Below, one piece after another: positions 53,701 through 64,000 of a stretch of DNA of 64,000 bases. Under the pieces are notes generated by a model that was not told where the DNA came from, did not search any database, and worked only from the letters and a program-made list of their open reading frames with translations. Location of the stretch: positions 1 through 64,000 of the forward strand of contig DF237358.1 of NCBI GenBank assembly GCA_000708835.1. The letters run 5' to 3'. The translations under genes were made by a program, and so were the position numbers. Position 1 is the stretch's first letter. Each line of letters opens with the position of its first letter. The DNA is from Klebsormidium nitens (Eukaryota > Streptophyta > Klebsormidiophyceae > Klebsormidiales > Klebsormidiaceae).

Positions 53701-56700
53701 ATTTTTTCGACTTTTAGAGGCCACTCGAAGGAGCATCTACTGTAGGAAATGAAAGCAACGAGAGAATGGCTTCTCAAGAACACTTGACTGCAGAAATAGA
53801 GAAACGATCTTTAGAAAAATCGTGTAGGAGCGGTGGACACGGTAACTTTGACTCTCTTCTTACAACGGAACGGGTTTTTACAGCGGTATGGAGAGCATTG
53901 TAATGCATGCGTTTACTGGTCTGGATTACAAAGCGGAAGCCACCAGGTATCGCAGAGTGCGCAGTAAGTATCAAGCGAGAGAGTCCACATGTATTCACTC
54001 TCGTCACCGAAACCAATCCGTATATTGGGGATATTTTTCCAGAACATACCCCAGACAACCCAACACCAAAGTCTGTTAGAATTGCAACCTTAACGCAACC
54101 GGATGCCTGCCTCCACGTCCCAATATCCGACGACTCACGCTCTTTTCCCCGCCGCCAAAACCAGTTTCGTCAAAATCCCCTCCAATACCCAGTCTCAAAA
54201 CATGTCATATCTTCTCACAGACAACCCACTACAAAAAACAAGCAGTTCTTCCCAAAGTAACCCACTCTCGATTACTGAAACGTACCGTGTCTTTCGCGTC
54301 AACGTCCCAGATCCCGAGCCCCCCGCTCTTATCCCCCGCCGCAACGATCACTTTCTCGGTCGTGGGAAAAAAGGCCACAGCAAATATGCGATCTTTCACC
54401 ACTCGTGCCACGTCACTCTCGCGCAGCGTCAGCTTTGTCGGATCCACGGATGGGGCTTCCGCCGCTCTGTACAGGAAGAAATTGATAGATAACCATTAAA
54501 TTCTATCCAAAACCGGCAAGAGTTTGACGTCAACACGCACGCCGCGTCACTCTCGCGCAGCGTCAGCTTGGTCGGATCCACGGATAAAATCTCCGCCGCT
54601 CTGCACAAAGAAGAAGTTTCGACGAGCTTAAAACCCTTTGGTTGTCGGCAGAAGTCTGACGTCACTACCCAGGCCACGTGTCTCTCGCGCAGCGTTAGCT
54701 TGGCCAAATCCACAGCTGAGGCTTCCGCCGCTCTGCACCAAAGGTAAGATCAACACCTTTTCAGTAATTTCCGCTCACTCAATTCTTGACCAGGTTGTGC
54801 GCGTTACTAGCTGCAACACATCGCTCTTGCGGAGCGTCAGCTTTGCGGACCTACCGACGAGGCTTCCGGCAGTGAACCAAAACAGAACGACCTGGCGTCA
54901 TCAATAGCCCGAAGGTAATATGACCACCTCAAGTAGCCGACAGATCACCAAAGGACTGGCCTGCCAATTCCGTTGATGGGTTCTCCGTGGCTTAGCCGTA
55001 TTTGTGAAATCAGTTTTGCTGTCGTCATCACTGTGCGAAAGCTGCTGATCTAGATTCATATCGTTCACAATCACCTCCATCCGGGACCTTTTTTTTTCTC
55101 TGCTTTTAAAAGTTGGATCTTTCCGAAAGTAAAACCGCTGCTTCTATTGCTGAAGTCACAATCGAACCAGTCGAAAATCTGATTCAACGAGTACGACCGC
55201 AATGAACCTCGCAGAGCAACCGCTTTTACTCCCCGCAACGCGGGACGAGGTCTGTTCCACAACCCAGAGATTTCGAAGACTTAGTTGTCAGCACTAACCC
55301 TCATGCCGCAGCTCGAAGATTTCTGCCCAGCACCCCCGATCGCCCTCACTTTTCTCAAGGGCCGGTCATTCTGATCCACCGTTTCACCCATTGGCGTCAA
55401 ACGTCGATGGTCCTTGATTCATGATTTTCAGCAGAAGGCCTCACTACTCGAGATGCTACACCCACCTCTTCCTCAGCGGTTGGTCGTCCCTCAACCGCTT
55501 CAAAACGTCCAAGAACGCAGCGTCCGACGCCGGATCGTCCGTGTTACTGCTTTCGAATTTGATGGGGCCCTGTATCCGCCGCTTCTCCTCCCACGGGGCT
55601 GGCGTCGCTGCCGCCGGCCGCCGGAACGGGGCCTCCTGCCCGTGAAGCACGACGGAGCCGTCGCGGTTCTCGCGCTCGATGCCGAGAGACTCGGGCGCAA
55701 TGTGCTGGAATGGAAAAAGTGACCGGCATTGCATTCAAGTTCGAAACGTTGGAGCTTAACAATGGTCTAGGATGTGGTGGACTGAAACAGTACCCGGTTT
55801 CGATTTTGAAACGTTGAAAAAGCAGACTCTTTTTGGTCGGTCCAGATGTGCTGGAATGGAAAGAATTGACCGGGTGCCGATTCGATACATCAAAGAACTT
55901 GGATCTCTTATGGTCCGTTTGTTTTGATTGCTTGAAGCGGAGCTGGTTTGAGAGGAGTGACTGGAATATTGAGCAGACTGGGATTTGTCGAAGTCGAGGT
56001 TCTTGCAAACTTCAAGTCCGATCTTCTGATCGGTTTGGATTGTGCTGCATGAAATGGAAGAGGTCACCAAGTTCCGATTCCCACACGTCAAAGGGTTCGG
56101 ATCCCTTGCAGGTCTAATTTGGATCGGTTTAGGGTGTCCTGGAAACTGTGGATTCGAGCAGAAAAGCGAGTCAAGCTACTCAAGCAGCTAAACAGTAGTG
56201 ATCATCGAAACCCTCGATGTCCACTTTTACACAGATCTGGACAGTTCGTCTGCGAGTTCTCGTCAGAGTAACCCCGAAACCCCTAATCAAATCCTTAAAA
56301 ACACTGAACTTCTTGATCTGGAAGCCGGACTATCCAAGAACCGTAGGATATGAAAGTTTAACCAACCTGGATTCTAGACGACCTCCGGACTTCCACCGGT
56401 TCCTTCTTCTCTTTCTTTGCTCGCACCGTCTGCAACCCTTTGGCGGCCGCCCTGCATCCAATATATATTCATCGACTTAGACGAATCAAAATGCGGCTTA
56501 AAGCCTTCAACAGGTCCCCACGCGGGCTTTGAACAGTGTTTAGTTTGACAATACCGTTGAAAGGCCCTTGGCAGCCGCTCTCTCCAGGCGAAATAATCTA
56601 CTTGCACAAATCCTGCAAGTGACGGCTTGCACAACCTGCAATACTATTGTCCCTCAACAACCCAAGATAGTGACAGTTGTGGTTTATGGTCTCACGGTCG

Positions 56701-57972
56701 ACAAGTCAGCGCAGCTTTTGGAAAAAAGCGCATGCGTGCATTATGGGCAATGCAGCAGGCCATTCGCTCGCTACTTTACTATCCGTGTGGTATGTGGTGC
56801 ACTAGGCCACAACAAACAAATTTCTTGCGAAAGCGTCATGGTTCTCAATTCCACGCTCAAGTGCAACACTTGGCATCCCATGCTGTAAAAGCCAAGGAAA
56901 GAGAAAATGGACAAAACCTCCCACTGTCCAAACCATCTGAGAAATCACAGGCCCTCTCAAAATGTTAACGAGAAATTTCAAATCATCCTCCCCAGCTTCC
57001 AAACCAGATCTCTGAGGTTGAAAGACGGGGAACTTGCTCCAGTCTCTGGCCGAACACTCATATCTCATGATTCATCAGAGAAGGCGTGAATGTGTTTCTT
57101 GCTATGATCTGTCGGCTGGTTAATGCCTGGGAAAGCCCGCTGTCCCTTATCGTAGACTTCGGCCCCTCCCCAAGCCCTCTTTCTTCCCACCCAACTCTTG
57201 GAGACAACTTCACTTTCTCTTCTAGCATCATCACAGCAAGGATAGGTCCAAAATGCACAAAAGATTCAACGTTTGCTCATCTCTTCCCACCAGTTCAATG
57301 AGGCTTGAGCTCTTCAAACTCGCCCTGCTAGCCTGCATTGATGCCCCCACACAGGATCCTCCGTAGCTTTCCCTTCACATTAACCCGAAGCTCTTTGCTG
57401 ATAATTTACACTGCCAGAATATGCATCAGATCACGTTTCAAGAACGACAGCTTTTCTTACCTTGACCTTTTGGCTTGGATTGACGCCCCCAGCCCTTCCG
57501 CAGCCTCTGTCACTCCCAGTGACATCAGCATGGCCTCGTTCTTCGCCATTGTTTCTCTGCGCGCCCTCTCGTACTCTGTCAACTCCTCCCCATTCTCGTT
57601 CTTCGTCCGCTCATTCTCTGGCTCCTCAGAAACAGTCTCAGATTCAGGCACCTTGGACCCACTTTTCGACTTCGATATTTCGGACAAAGGCTCAGAGTTG
57701 GACACAGGCCCAGACTCACTTTCAGACACCTTGGAATTGTCCGGCGTTTGCAGCTGACTCTTCACACCCCTCAAGCTCCTGGTCGTTCGCACTGCACCGC
57801 CAGGTGGCGAAATGCCCACCGTCTGTTCATTGCCTGCCTTTTGGTCAGTAGGTTGATCCCCAGATAGGGGATCAGACTCTGCTTTTATCCGCTTGCTTCT
57901 TGTTGTCGTGCTCGTGTCAACGGCAAGATCCGCATGCTCTTTGCCCCGCTTGGATTGGCGGCGGGGAGCCAT
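50786..57972 (-). CDS. WDR76: WDR76/CMR1-type WD40 repeat protein
   Basis: Exons: 57972-57461, 56451-56367, 55704-55466, 54466-54286, 53251-52937, 52120-51933, 51512-51329, 50935-50786; 617 residues with all phases closing. The N-terminus is basic and likely nuclear (MAPRRQSKRGK, TRSKRIKAE). A charged, Ser/Glu-rich region follows, then the family motif EYERARRETMAKNEAMLMSL and EVRRSSRIQ. From ~280 come WD40 blades: IFAVAFFPTTEKVIVAAGD..GIWDVD, ISALAVSNRDCTKLYSCSFD, FVTGGTDAMAHIWDVRKL, YFSPDGDKLASTSYDNYIRI, NTGRWISSFRAVWTWDNRHV, and a last strand ending KIHIW. Known members (yeast Cmr1, animal WDR76, plant DDB2-like relatives) bind DNA-damage or protein-quality sites in the nucleus. The exact role here is not shown. 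It shares a divergent upstream region with the sirtuin gene. Confidence 0.9.
52230..52302 (-). repeat. Copy of the 5' end of a WDR76 WD40 exon with its acceptor
   Basis: The start of exon 52120-51933 (FNPHRSHIFVTGG, acceptor TTGCAG) recurs with the boundary at 52302, 182 bp upstream in the gene. The copy keeps TTTGCAG and FNPHRSHIFVTGGT, then diverges. Flanking intron sequence is also duplicated. Confidence 0.85.
54286..54870 (-). repeat. Native WDR76 exon plus three upstream copies of its acceptor and 5' end
   Basis: Exon 54466-54286 begins AG|AGCGGCGGAAGCC... (AAEAPSVDPTKLTLRESDVA). Copies have boundaries at 54600, 54732 and about 54870, a period of 132-138 bp. The first two keep a GTGCAG acceptor and the LTLRE core; the third has lost the acceptor. 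Confidence 0.88.
55704..56050 (-). repeat. Copies of a WDR76 acceptor region
   Basis: The acceptor of exon 55704-55466 (plus strand TGTG|CTGGAATGGAAA..GTGACCGG) recurs with boundary 55850 (TGTGCTGGAATGGAAAGAAT, TTGACCGGG) and, weaker, near 56044 (TGTGCTGCATGAAATGGAAG, GTCACC). Most of each unit is intron. Confidence 0.7.
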
Positions 57973-58815
57973 GATCCTTACAGACTCGCAATGCAAGAAG
58001 TTCCAATGAAAGTTAATAATGACCAGCTAATCTAAAGTTGTGCCACTTCGAAGTTATCTAATATGCGCATGCAATTGAAAGGGCCCACTCTCTCTGCTCC
58101 GATTGACCTTACCCAAAATGCACGCCTTCCTGACCAGAATGTGTAAGCGTAGAAAGCCCTGCAGACTCACTTCAATTCGTTTCCTCGTGCACCAAAAGCC
58201 AACGTGGCTAACAAAAGTGGGCCAGAAGCCTCAGAACCGCACGGTCTGACGAGCAGATTAGATTGCGCATTACCAAGTACTTTAGAAACTCAATCACTTC
58301 GCTGGAATTCTTCACAAGAGCGCGCTGTCTGATCCTGATTGCAGCAAAACATGTACAAACCTGCAAAACTTTGCAAGCTGCACTGCATGAGAGCTGCTTC
58401 TTGAAAGCTTATGGCGCGAAGGTGGAGCTCGCTGATTGGTTAAAAGTTCCTGCCTCTCGTCTTCCCACGTCACCTTCTTTGGGCAGTCATCGTTTCGGTG
58501 CTCGGGGGAGAGCGCCGGGAGGCGCGCTAATGCCAGCCAACCGATAATTGGGTGTCGCTCAGTGTAGTGTGACCGGTTGGCCCCCTTCACTGTCAGGCAG
58601 GGTACCGGGCCGGGTAATTCGCGGTTTTTGTCGGAGAACTCTGGAATTAGGGTTTTGGTGAAGCATATCCAGGCTGGTGGACTCGATTTTGAGGCCCCCA
58701 CAGCCTGCTCAGAAGAAGTGAAATCAGGCCCGCTTTGTGAAGCCTCAAGCAACGTGCTGGAGTGCTCTTGGCGTGCTTGGAAGAGAAGAGCTAGACCTCA
58801 GGGCAAATCGCAAGA
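57973..58815. promoter_or_regulatory. Shared upstream region of WDR76 and sirtuin genes
   Basis: 843 bp between divergent start codons. No TATA box stands out. A minus-strand frame at 58312-58752 has no domain signal. Promoter role is inferred from the gene arrangement. Confidence 0.35.
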
Positions 58816-61800
58816 ATGCTGTCCCCGCGCCTGGCCTCCGTAAGCCGACAGCTGTGCGGGGGCGGATTTCAGAGGTATTCAGAGCGTTGGGGACCAACGA
58901 AGACTGTGTCTCTTGAGGCAGTCTTGATTCAGCAGCGGCACCCGTTTGTGGAAAGGGAGGTAACCCGGATGTTAAGCAGGGGGTTTGCATGGCCAGCTAG
59001 TAACCCAGGATGTTTAACCCAGGTGCCACCGCAGGGGGTGTTGTGCTCGCATGCGTCAGCAAGCATTGCGCCCTCAGAAGGCCATCGTCACTTCCATTCT
59101 GCAGCTGACCACTCCAAAAGGCACTCTTTCGTCAGTTTCATTGATTGCCAACTCCTGCAAAGAAGCAGAACACATCATGTGTATTCGCTTCAGTCACATT
59201 TGCAATCAACGACACCGCCTACGTCATTTCCTCCATATGGCAGCACAATTAGGGCCCCCATTCCACTCGATTCCTGTCAACCACCCATGTATAACCCTTC
59301 CATAAACACTTCCTTTCAGAATTCAGCAACACCATTTCTGACCTCAGTCACTAGATCCTACGCTACTGGAAATGCCGAGCTGGAAATGCATGACGCCTCT
59401 GTCTCAGTCCGAACTCCTCACGGTGCCGGAACCGAGGGTTTAGCCGGAACCGATGGTTTGGCCTTTCAAACCCTGAAACGAGTAGACACTGATCAAGCTG
59501 CAAGTCAGTCTTCCGCCAACCCTTCAGCAGTGAAGGACGTTCTGTGGGGGAAAAACCAGCAGGCATTTACCCCCTCTGCGCCCCCCCCAACTGACGAAGA
59601 GATCCAGGCGTTGCATGATTTCATAGTAGAGAGCGAAAAGTTGTTGATAGTAACGGGAGCGGGGGTGAGTACTGAGAGCGGGATCCCGGATTATCGGAGC
59701 CCGACGGGCGCTTATAGCACGGGGTTCAAGCCCATGACGCACCAGGTGAGAGCATTCACTAGGATCATAGGCCTTGAAAGAAGTGCTTGGTGTCAAATTC
59801 GTCAGGAGGTCAAATATGTACTCTTTTGTTTGCGTATCTCCGTTGTTTCGCTGGTGATGTTAATAGTCGATTTTAGAGGCGGGCAAGCGGGGACACTGTG
59901 AATGCTGGCGTTGAGTCGTCCGTGGGTTATTCTGATCATTGGGTCTTCTTATCAGTCCCCTTACAGCCACTGTCGAATACAATTTTCTGCTTTCGCTCTG
60001 CCTTTCATAAGAGCTGCTTAAAACATTGGGAACAGATCATACTCGACTGCCGGACTCTAAATCCGACTTGAGCCGATCGGAAAGTTGGGCTCGGTGTACT
60101 CAAATTGTGCCATCAGATGAAGTGCCTCGAGATCTGCAACTGGTGCAAAATCTGCTTCGAATGCCAAGTTCTGCAACCACTAATCTCGAAACTCGGTCAC
60201 ACGGCCAGATTACTTTAACCAGTACTTATTGCAGCTGCTTTCATCGGTTTCGGAACCTGTTAACACACAGCGCCCACAGTATGTCGTCGAGCGGTGAAGG
60301 ATTTGTGAGCAATACATGTGGATACACATGGGCTGCCCTTGAAGTTTGGACTTTGTGGACTTCTTCTCAAGAATTTGTTGCCATCTTCTGTCGGGACTTC
60401 CGGACACGGAGCGGAGCAATGAACACGGTCAGCCGCAAGCCGTCAGCGCTGCTTGGAAGAAAGCTACGTCGTTACTGTTGATCTCCCCCTTGACTCCGCT
60501 TCACCGAGTAGACACATTGAATCTACGATTTTTTCTTGATTCCGGTTCAACGAGCTGTCACGTTGTATCTACGATTCCGTCTTCCTTCCAGCCGTGATAT
60601 GTCGATCCACCCCTGGCCAGAATGGCGCTGAGGCACGAATACTTGGTCCTGTTTGCGCTGACCTCTCAGCTCTTCAACGGACGCAGCTTTGTCTCTCAAA
60701 ACTCTCAACCCGAGTTTGACTTGACTTCTGTCTGTTATCAATCTTTTTGTGAGAGTCCCTTTTGGTCCCACCATCAGGCTAGACCTTACTCGAGTCGATC
60801 CCTCTTCTGAAATGTCGAAAGGTCTTTCCGCTTCCTCGTTCCGTTTCTATTGTACAAAACTCTGTCTGATCTGCCGTACGCAGCTTATTCTGGTTATCCC
60901 CTCTTCTGCAAACAATCGTCGCCTCAATTTTAAACCTCAAATACAATTCCTCAATATCTTTCCCGTTCGTCTGTTCTGCCGCCAGCCAACAACGCTTTTG
61001 GGCCTGGTCTTACTTTGACTGGTCCTCTGCGGATTCTCTTGGCGAATGCCGCCGATTTTGAGACAGGTAAACGCCTCTTATACAAGTCCATTTCCGTCGG
61101 GCAGGATTCCGTCCGTTCCGCTGCGAGCCGACAACCGCTACTGGGCACGACTACTTCGGCTGCCGCAGGCTGGCGCCGTTACCTTTTGACTTGATTCTCA
61201 AATGCCAACGCTGTTCTGAAGACCCCGCTTCCTTGAATCCGTTTCCGTTTTGCCGGCTTTCACCCGCGCTGGAATTAGCCGTCAGCATTCCATGGCTCGG
61301 CCCTGCTTCGGCTGGCGACATATTTTTGCCCTCTTTTTCGTTCATTTCTCTCCTCAGGAACCCATTCTTTTGACGATACGTCTGATCACATTCGTATCTT
61401 ATCGCACAGGAATTCGTTCGCTCTGCCACCAATCGCAAACGCTACAGGGCCCGGAGTCACTTCGGCTGGCACCGTTTCTTTGACCCCTTCGTCGAATGCC
61501 GGCAATCTGCCCGGATTCCGCTGCCTCATTCCGTTTCCGTTGTTGCAGAAGTTCGTCCGTTCCGCCGCGAGCCGTCAACGCTACAGGGCCCGGAGGTACT
61601 TCGGCTGGCACCGTTTCTTTCACTCTTTCGTTGAATGCCAGCCATCTGCCCGGATTCCGCTGTCTCATTCCGTTTCCGTTTTTGCAGGAATTCGTCCGTT
61701 CCGCCGCGAGCCGTCAACGCTACTGGGCCCGGAGCTACTTCGGGTGGCGCCGTTTCTTTGGGACTCAGCCCAACGAGACGCACCGCGCGCTGGCGACGCT

Positions 61801-63409
61801 GGAGGAACGGGGGCGGGTGCGTGGGGGTATGATAACGCAAAATGTTGACAGGTACATGTCTGAAAACGTTCTTGCCTTGAGATTTGTTTGAGGGCGTTTC
61901 GAACTGGGATTCCGAAGGTAAATGGAACCTCATTGTCAATTGCAGCTTGTAAGTTGCTTTTCCGTCTTCTCCCCGGTTCTCGTTTTGAAGACGGCGCAAC
62001 ATGAGTTAGGTGCCAATCCGGATGTTCTGGATTGCGCAAGGGCGTTGTGATTCAATGTATACTGGCCTGCGGTTGCGCTCTTTGTGGAGTCATTTGACGC
62101 TTCCGACGTCGATGGTTTATTTCCTTAAACATTTGGAGTCGGCTATTTGGACACAATTTTCAGCAGATCCGGTCCAAATGATCCTTGATTTTTTTCACCC
62201 TCTTCGTACCGCCTCCGCTGTTACATGATTCCACGTGGTCACAACAACGTCCCTTTGTTTGGTTGCTTTATCAAGGACGATCCGTTCCCTCCACGTCAGA
62301 AGAGGGTTTCTGTTTTTTAGTAGTTGGTCTCACCTACAACGGTTTTCTACCGTCTTCAATTGGCACAGAAACCGATTGAAGCATAGAATCTGTGCAGATT
62401 ACATCATGCGTGTGGCAGCAGTCCCTTGGAGCTCCACGGGACGACCCATCACGTCGTCTGCATGAACTGCCAGGACCTTACCGACCGACAAATGTTCCAA
62501 GTAAGGCACGGAGCATGTTCGGATTCAACTCTCAGCATCCTCGCAAATGGCCATCAAATGTCTCGCAATACGTTGGGAGAGAGCGAGGCTTTGCAGCCCC
62601 TCGTGAGTCTCTGCCCTCGCAAAGTCGCGGGTGTTCTGAAAAGTGCACACCATTGAGCAGTTCGGAATTCCTCAAAAGGAACTGCGAAACACTATGCTTG
62701 TTCCTCCGGTGAGTTCTTGTTGCGCTCCGTGAACATGGGTTCGTACGTTGCCCTGTCACTGCGCAGTCGCCGTGTTGCCTTTTAAAAGGGTCTTACGGGC
62801 CGTGATATAAGGAGCGACGCAATTCGAGCCGTTTCACAGTCGACTTTGGGGCAAAGTTGCAGCCAGCAATGTTTCTGTCGACGCTCGGAGACGCGTTCTA
62901 TCTGAGACCTCGAGACCGCTGCCCCGTTTAAGCAGCCATCTCCTCCGATTCTTTGCCGTTAGCCCCAACCATTACCCCCTGTCACCCCATGTTTGAAACC
63001 TGGTTTGGCCCCTGGGTTAGGGACGCTATTCACGAACTTCAAATTGTTCCGCATTTGAGTAACCAGGCAGGACTTTGTTATGTCTTTCCATTTGATCTCG
63101 TTGTAGCGCATCTTGTCCAGGAAAAGCTCGCAGCGATGAATCCCCAGTGGATCGACTCCATCGAAGCGGCGGAGCGAGGAGAGGACGTGTTGGCCGTTAC
63201 ATGCTTTCAACCTGTAGAGACGGTGCATGACTTCATTTCTGCCTTTATCCATTTTCCAGGAAAAGCTCGCAGCAACGAACCCTCAGTGGATCGACTCTAT
63301 CGAAGCGGCGGAGCGAGGAGAGGACGTGTTGGCCGGGACCCCCGGACTGCAACGGCCGGACGGGGATGTTGAGATTGGGGAGGAGTTTCTTCGAAAGGGG
63401 CTGTTTAAG
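58816..63409 (+). CDS. SIRT4-class (class II) sirtuin, 3' part outside the window
   Basis: NAD+-dependent protein deacylase or ADP-ribosyltransferase family, like plant SRT2. Exons seen: 58816-59745, 61688-61851, 62398-62500, 63260-63409; 449 residues so far, all in phase. The Sir2 domain begins near residue 259: GAGVSTESGIPDYRSPTGAY, then FFGTQPNETHRALATLEERG, MITQNVD, RLHHACGSSPLELHGTTHH (catalytic His), VVCMNC (first zinc Cys pair), NPQWIDSIEAAERG, RPDGDVEIGEEF. The second Cys pair and the rest lie beyond 64000. The ~255-residue N-terminal extension is long for the family; the first 20 residues are Arg-rich and acid-poor, suggesting a mitochondrial or plastid presequence. Introns 1 and 3 contain tandem copies of the following exon. 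Confidence 0.9.
60963..61851 (+). repeat. Native sirtuin exon 2 preceded by at least five decaying copies
   Basis: Exon 61688-61851 starts CAG|GAATTCGTCCGTTCCGCC (EFVRSAASRQRYWARSYFGW). The acceptor and first ~70 bp recur at 61549, 61410, about 61255, 61105 and about 60963, a spacing of 139-155 bp. The nearest two are clearest (KFVRSAASRQRYRARRYFGW; EFVRSATNRKRYRARSHFGW); those further upstream are progressively diverged. A sixth copy near 60830 is doubtful. Units include the intron tail CATTCCGTTTCCGTT..GCAG. Confidence 0.9.
63121..63409 (+). repeat. Sirtuin exon 4 with an upstream copy of its acceptor and 5' half
   Basis: Native exon 63260-63409 begins CCAG|GAAAAGCTCGCAGC (EKLAATNPQWIDSIEAAERG). 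A near-identical copy with its own TCCAG acceptor starts at 63121, 139 bp earlier, reads EKLAAMNPQWIDSIEAAERG and EDVLA, then runs into intron sequence. Confidence 0.92.
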
Positions 63410-64000
63410 GTGGGTCAAGTAGCACTCATGTAAGCTTGCAGGAATTCATCACAGCACTAATATATTATAGCATTATTCAAGCATTATTATCTGCTCTACA
63501 ATTCTGGAGATATTATTTGCGGGCTTCGTGTCCGTCCAGAATTCTCAGACGCTCCGTTGCGCGAGACTTGGACGAAGGTGTTTTTGGAAGGGGCTGTTCA
63601 AAGGAAGCTTTTAGCGGCAAGAATCGACGTGCGTAGCGCTTCGCTTTGCAAGAATCCATGACGCGGACGACACGCGTTGTGCTCAGCCATGCAGGAGTCC
63701 GCATGTGACGTTTGCGAATCTTCTACCTCGGGGCTTTGCAATATTTACGGGATGTTCCGACTTGGAGTTGTGTAAGCAAAAGTGTACAAATGACAGTAAA
63801 TGCACACAAATTTGTACGGAAATTCCGGATTCGGAATCTCGTGTACAACTTTGTACGCCCATATAAGCCCATAAGGTCAGAATTTGAACTCGTAAAAGCT
63901 GTTGGGCAAAGAGTTTTCTCCTTGATGTTGACTGCTTGTGCCAGCTTGCTTCATTTCTTGGAACTTCGACAATCAAAGCATCTGCGGAGATGCTCCAAAA
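63410..64000. other. Sirtuin intron, no further exon seen
   Basis: The next expected sirtuin exon (second zinc Cys pair) is not present. A weak, possibly chance resemblance to the end of exon 4 occurs near 63570-63600 (GGAAGGGGCTGTTCAAAGG). Confidence 0.5.

Overview
The window looks like nuclear DNA of a green-lineage eukaryote, most likely a streptophyte alga of the Klebsormidium type. The reasons are: genes cut by many short introns; a plant-type trifunctional UDP-rhamnose synthase; a fused HPPK-DHPS with a mitochondrial presequence; the plant-type fusion of a cyclic-nucleotide-binding domain with a TesB thioesterase ending in a peroxisomal signal; and a short run of telomere-like TTTTAGGG/TTTTGGGG units. 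A Slo/BK-type potassium channel, which I know from algae and animals but not from land plants, argues against a flowering plant. The species is inference.

Layout. 1-8 kb: accessory DNA with a two-exon, transposase-like gene (+) converging on a small zinc-ribbon-like gene (-). 8.1-10.0 kb: an orphan multi-pass membrane protein (+). 11.0-18.0 kb (-): CNBD/acyl-CoA thioesterase. 19.3-33.3 kb (-): a 22-exon Slo-type K+ channel, 1317 residues in my model. 34.1-41.6 kb (+): HPPK-DHPS, 12 exons, 604 residues. 43.1-49.0 kb (+): rhamnose synthase RHM, 12 exons, 703 residues. 50.8-58.0 kb (-): WDR76/CMR1-type WD40 protein, 8 exons, 617 residues. 58.8 kb to past the window end (+): SIRT4-class sirtuin, of which the first four exons are present. 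I rebuilt exons by hand from reading frame, GT/GC-AG sites, phase and family similarity. Phases close and lengths divide by three in every complete model except one exon end of the thioesterase.

The genes do not form one pathway. RHM makes UDP-L-rhamnose in the cytosol, HPPK-DHPS makes dihydropteroate in mitochondria, the thioesterase acts on acyl-CoAs in peroxisomes, and the channel is a membrane protein.

The most striking feature is structural. In four of these genes (channel, thioesterase, WDR76, sirtuin), segments that straddle an exon-intron junction have been tandemly amplified inside the intron. The period is about 130-180 bp and copy number runs from 2 to 8. The copy fused to the rest of the exon is intact. 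The other copies decay, in the clearest arrays more with distance from it, yet many keep the splice site and some keep the reading frame. The best array has 8 copies in the RCK1 region of the channel, one of which is bounded by AG and GT as a 96-nt frame-preserving exon. The folate and rhamnose genes show no such arrays. This looks like a recurrent process of splice-junction tandem duplication, possibly a source of new introns or cassette exons.
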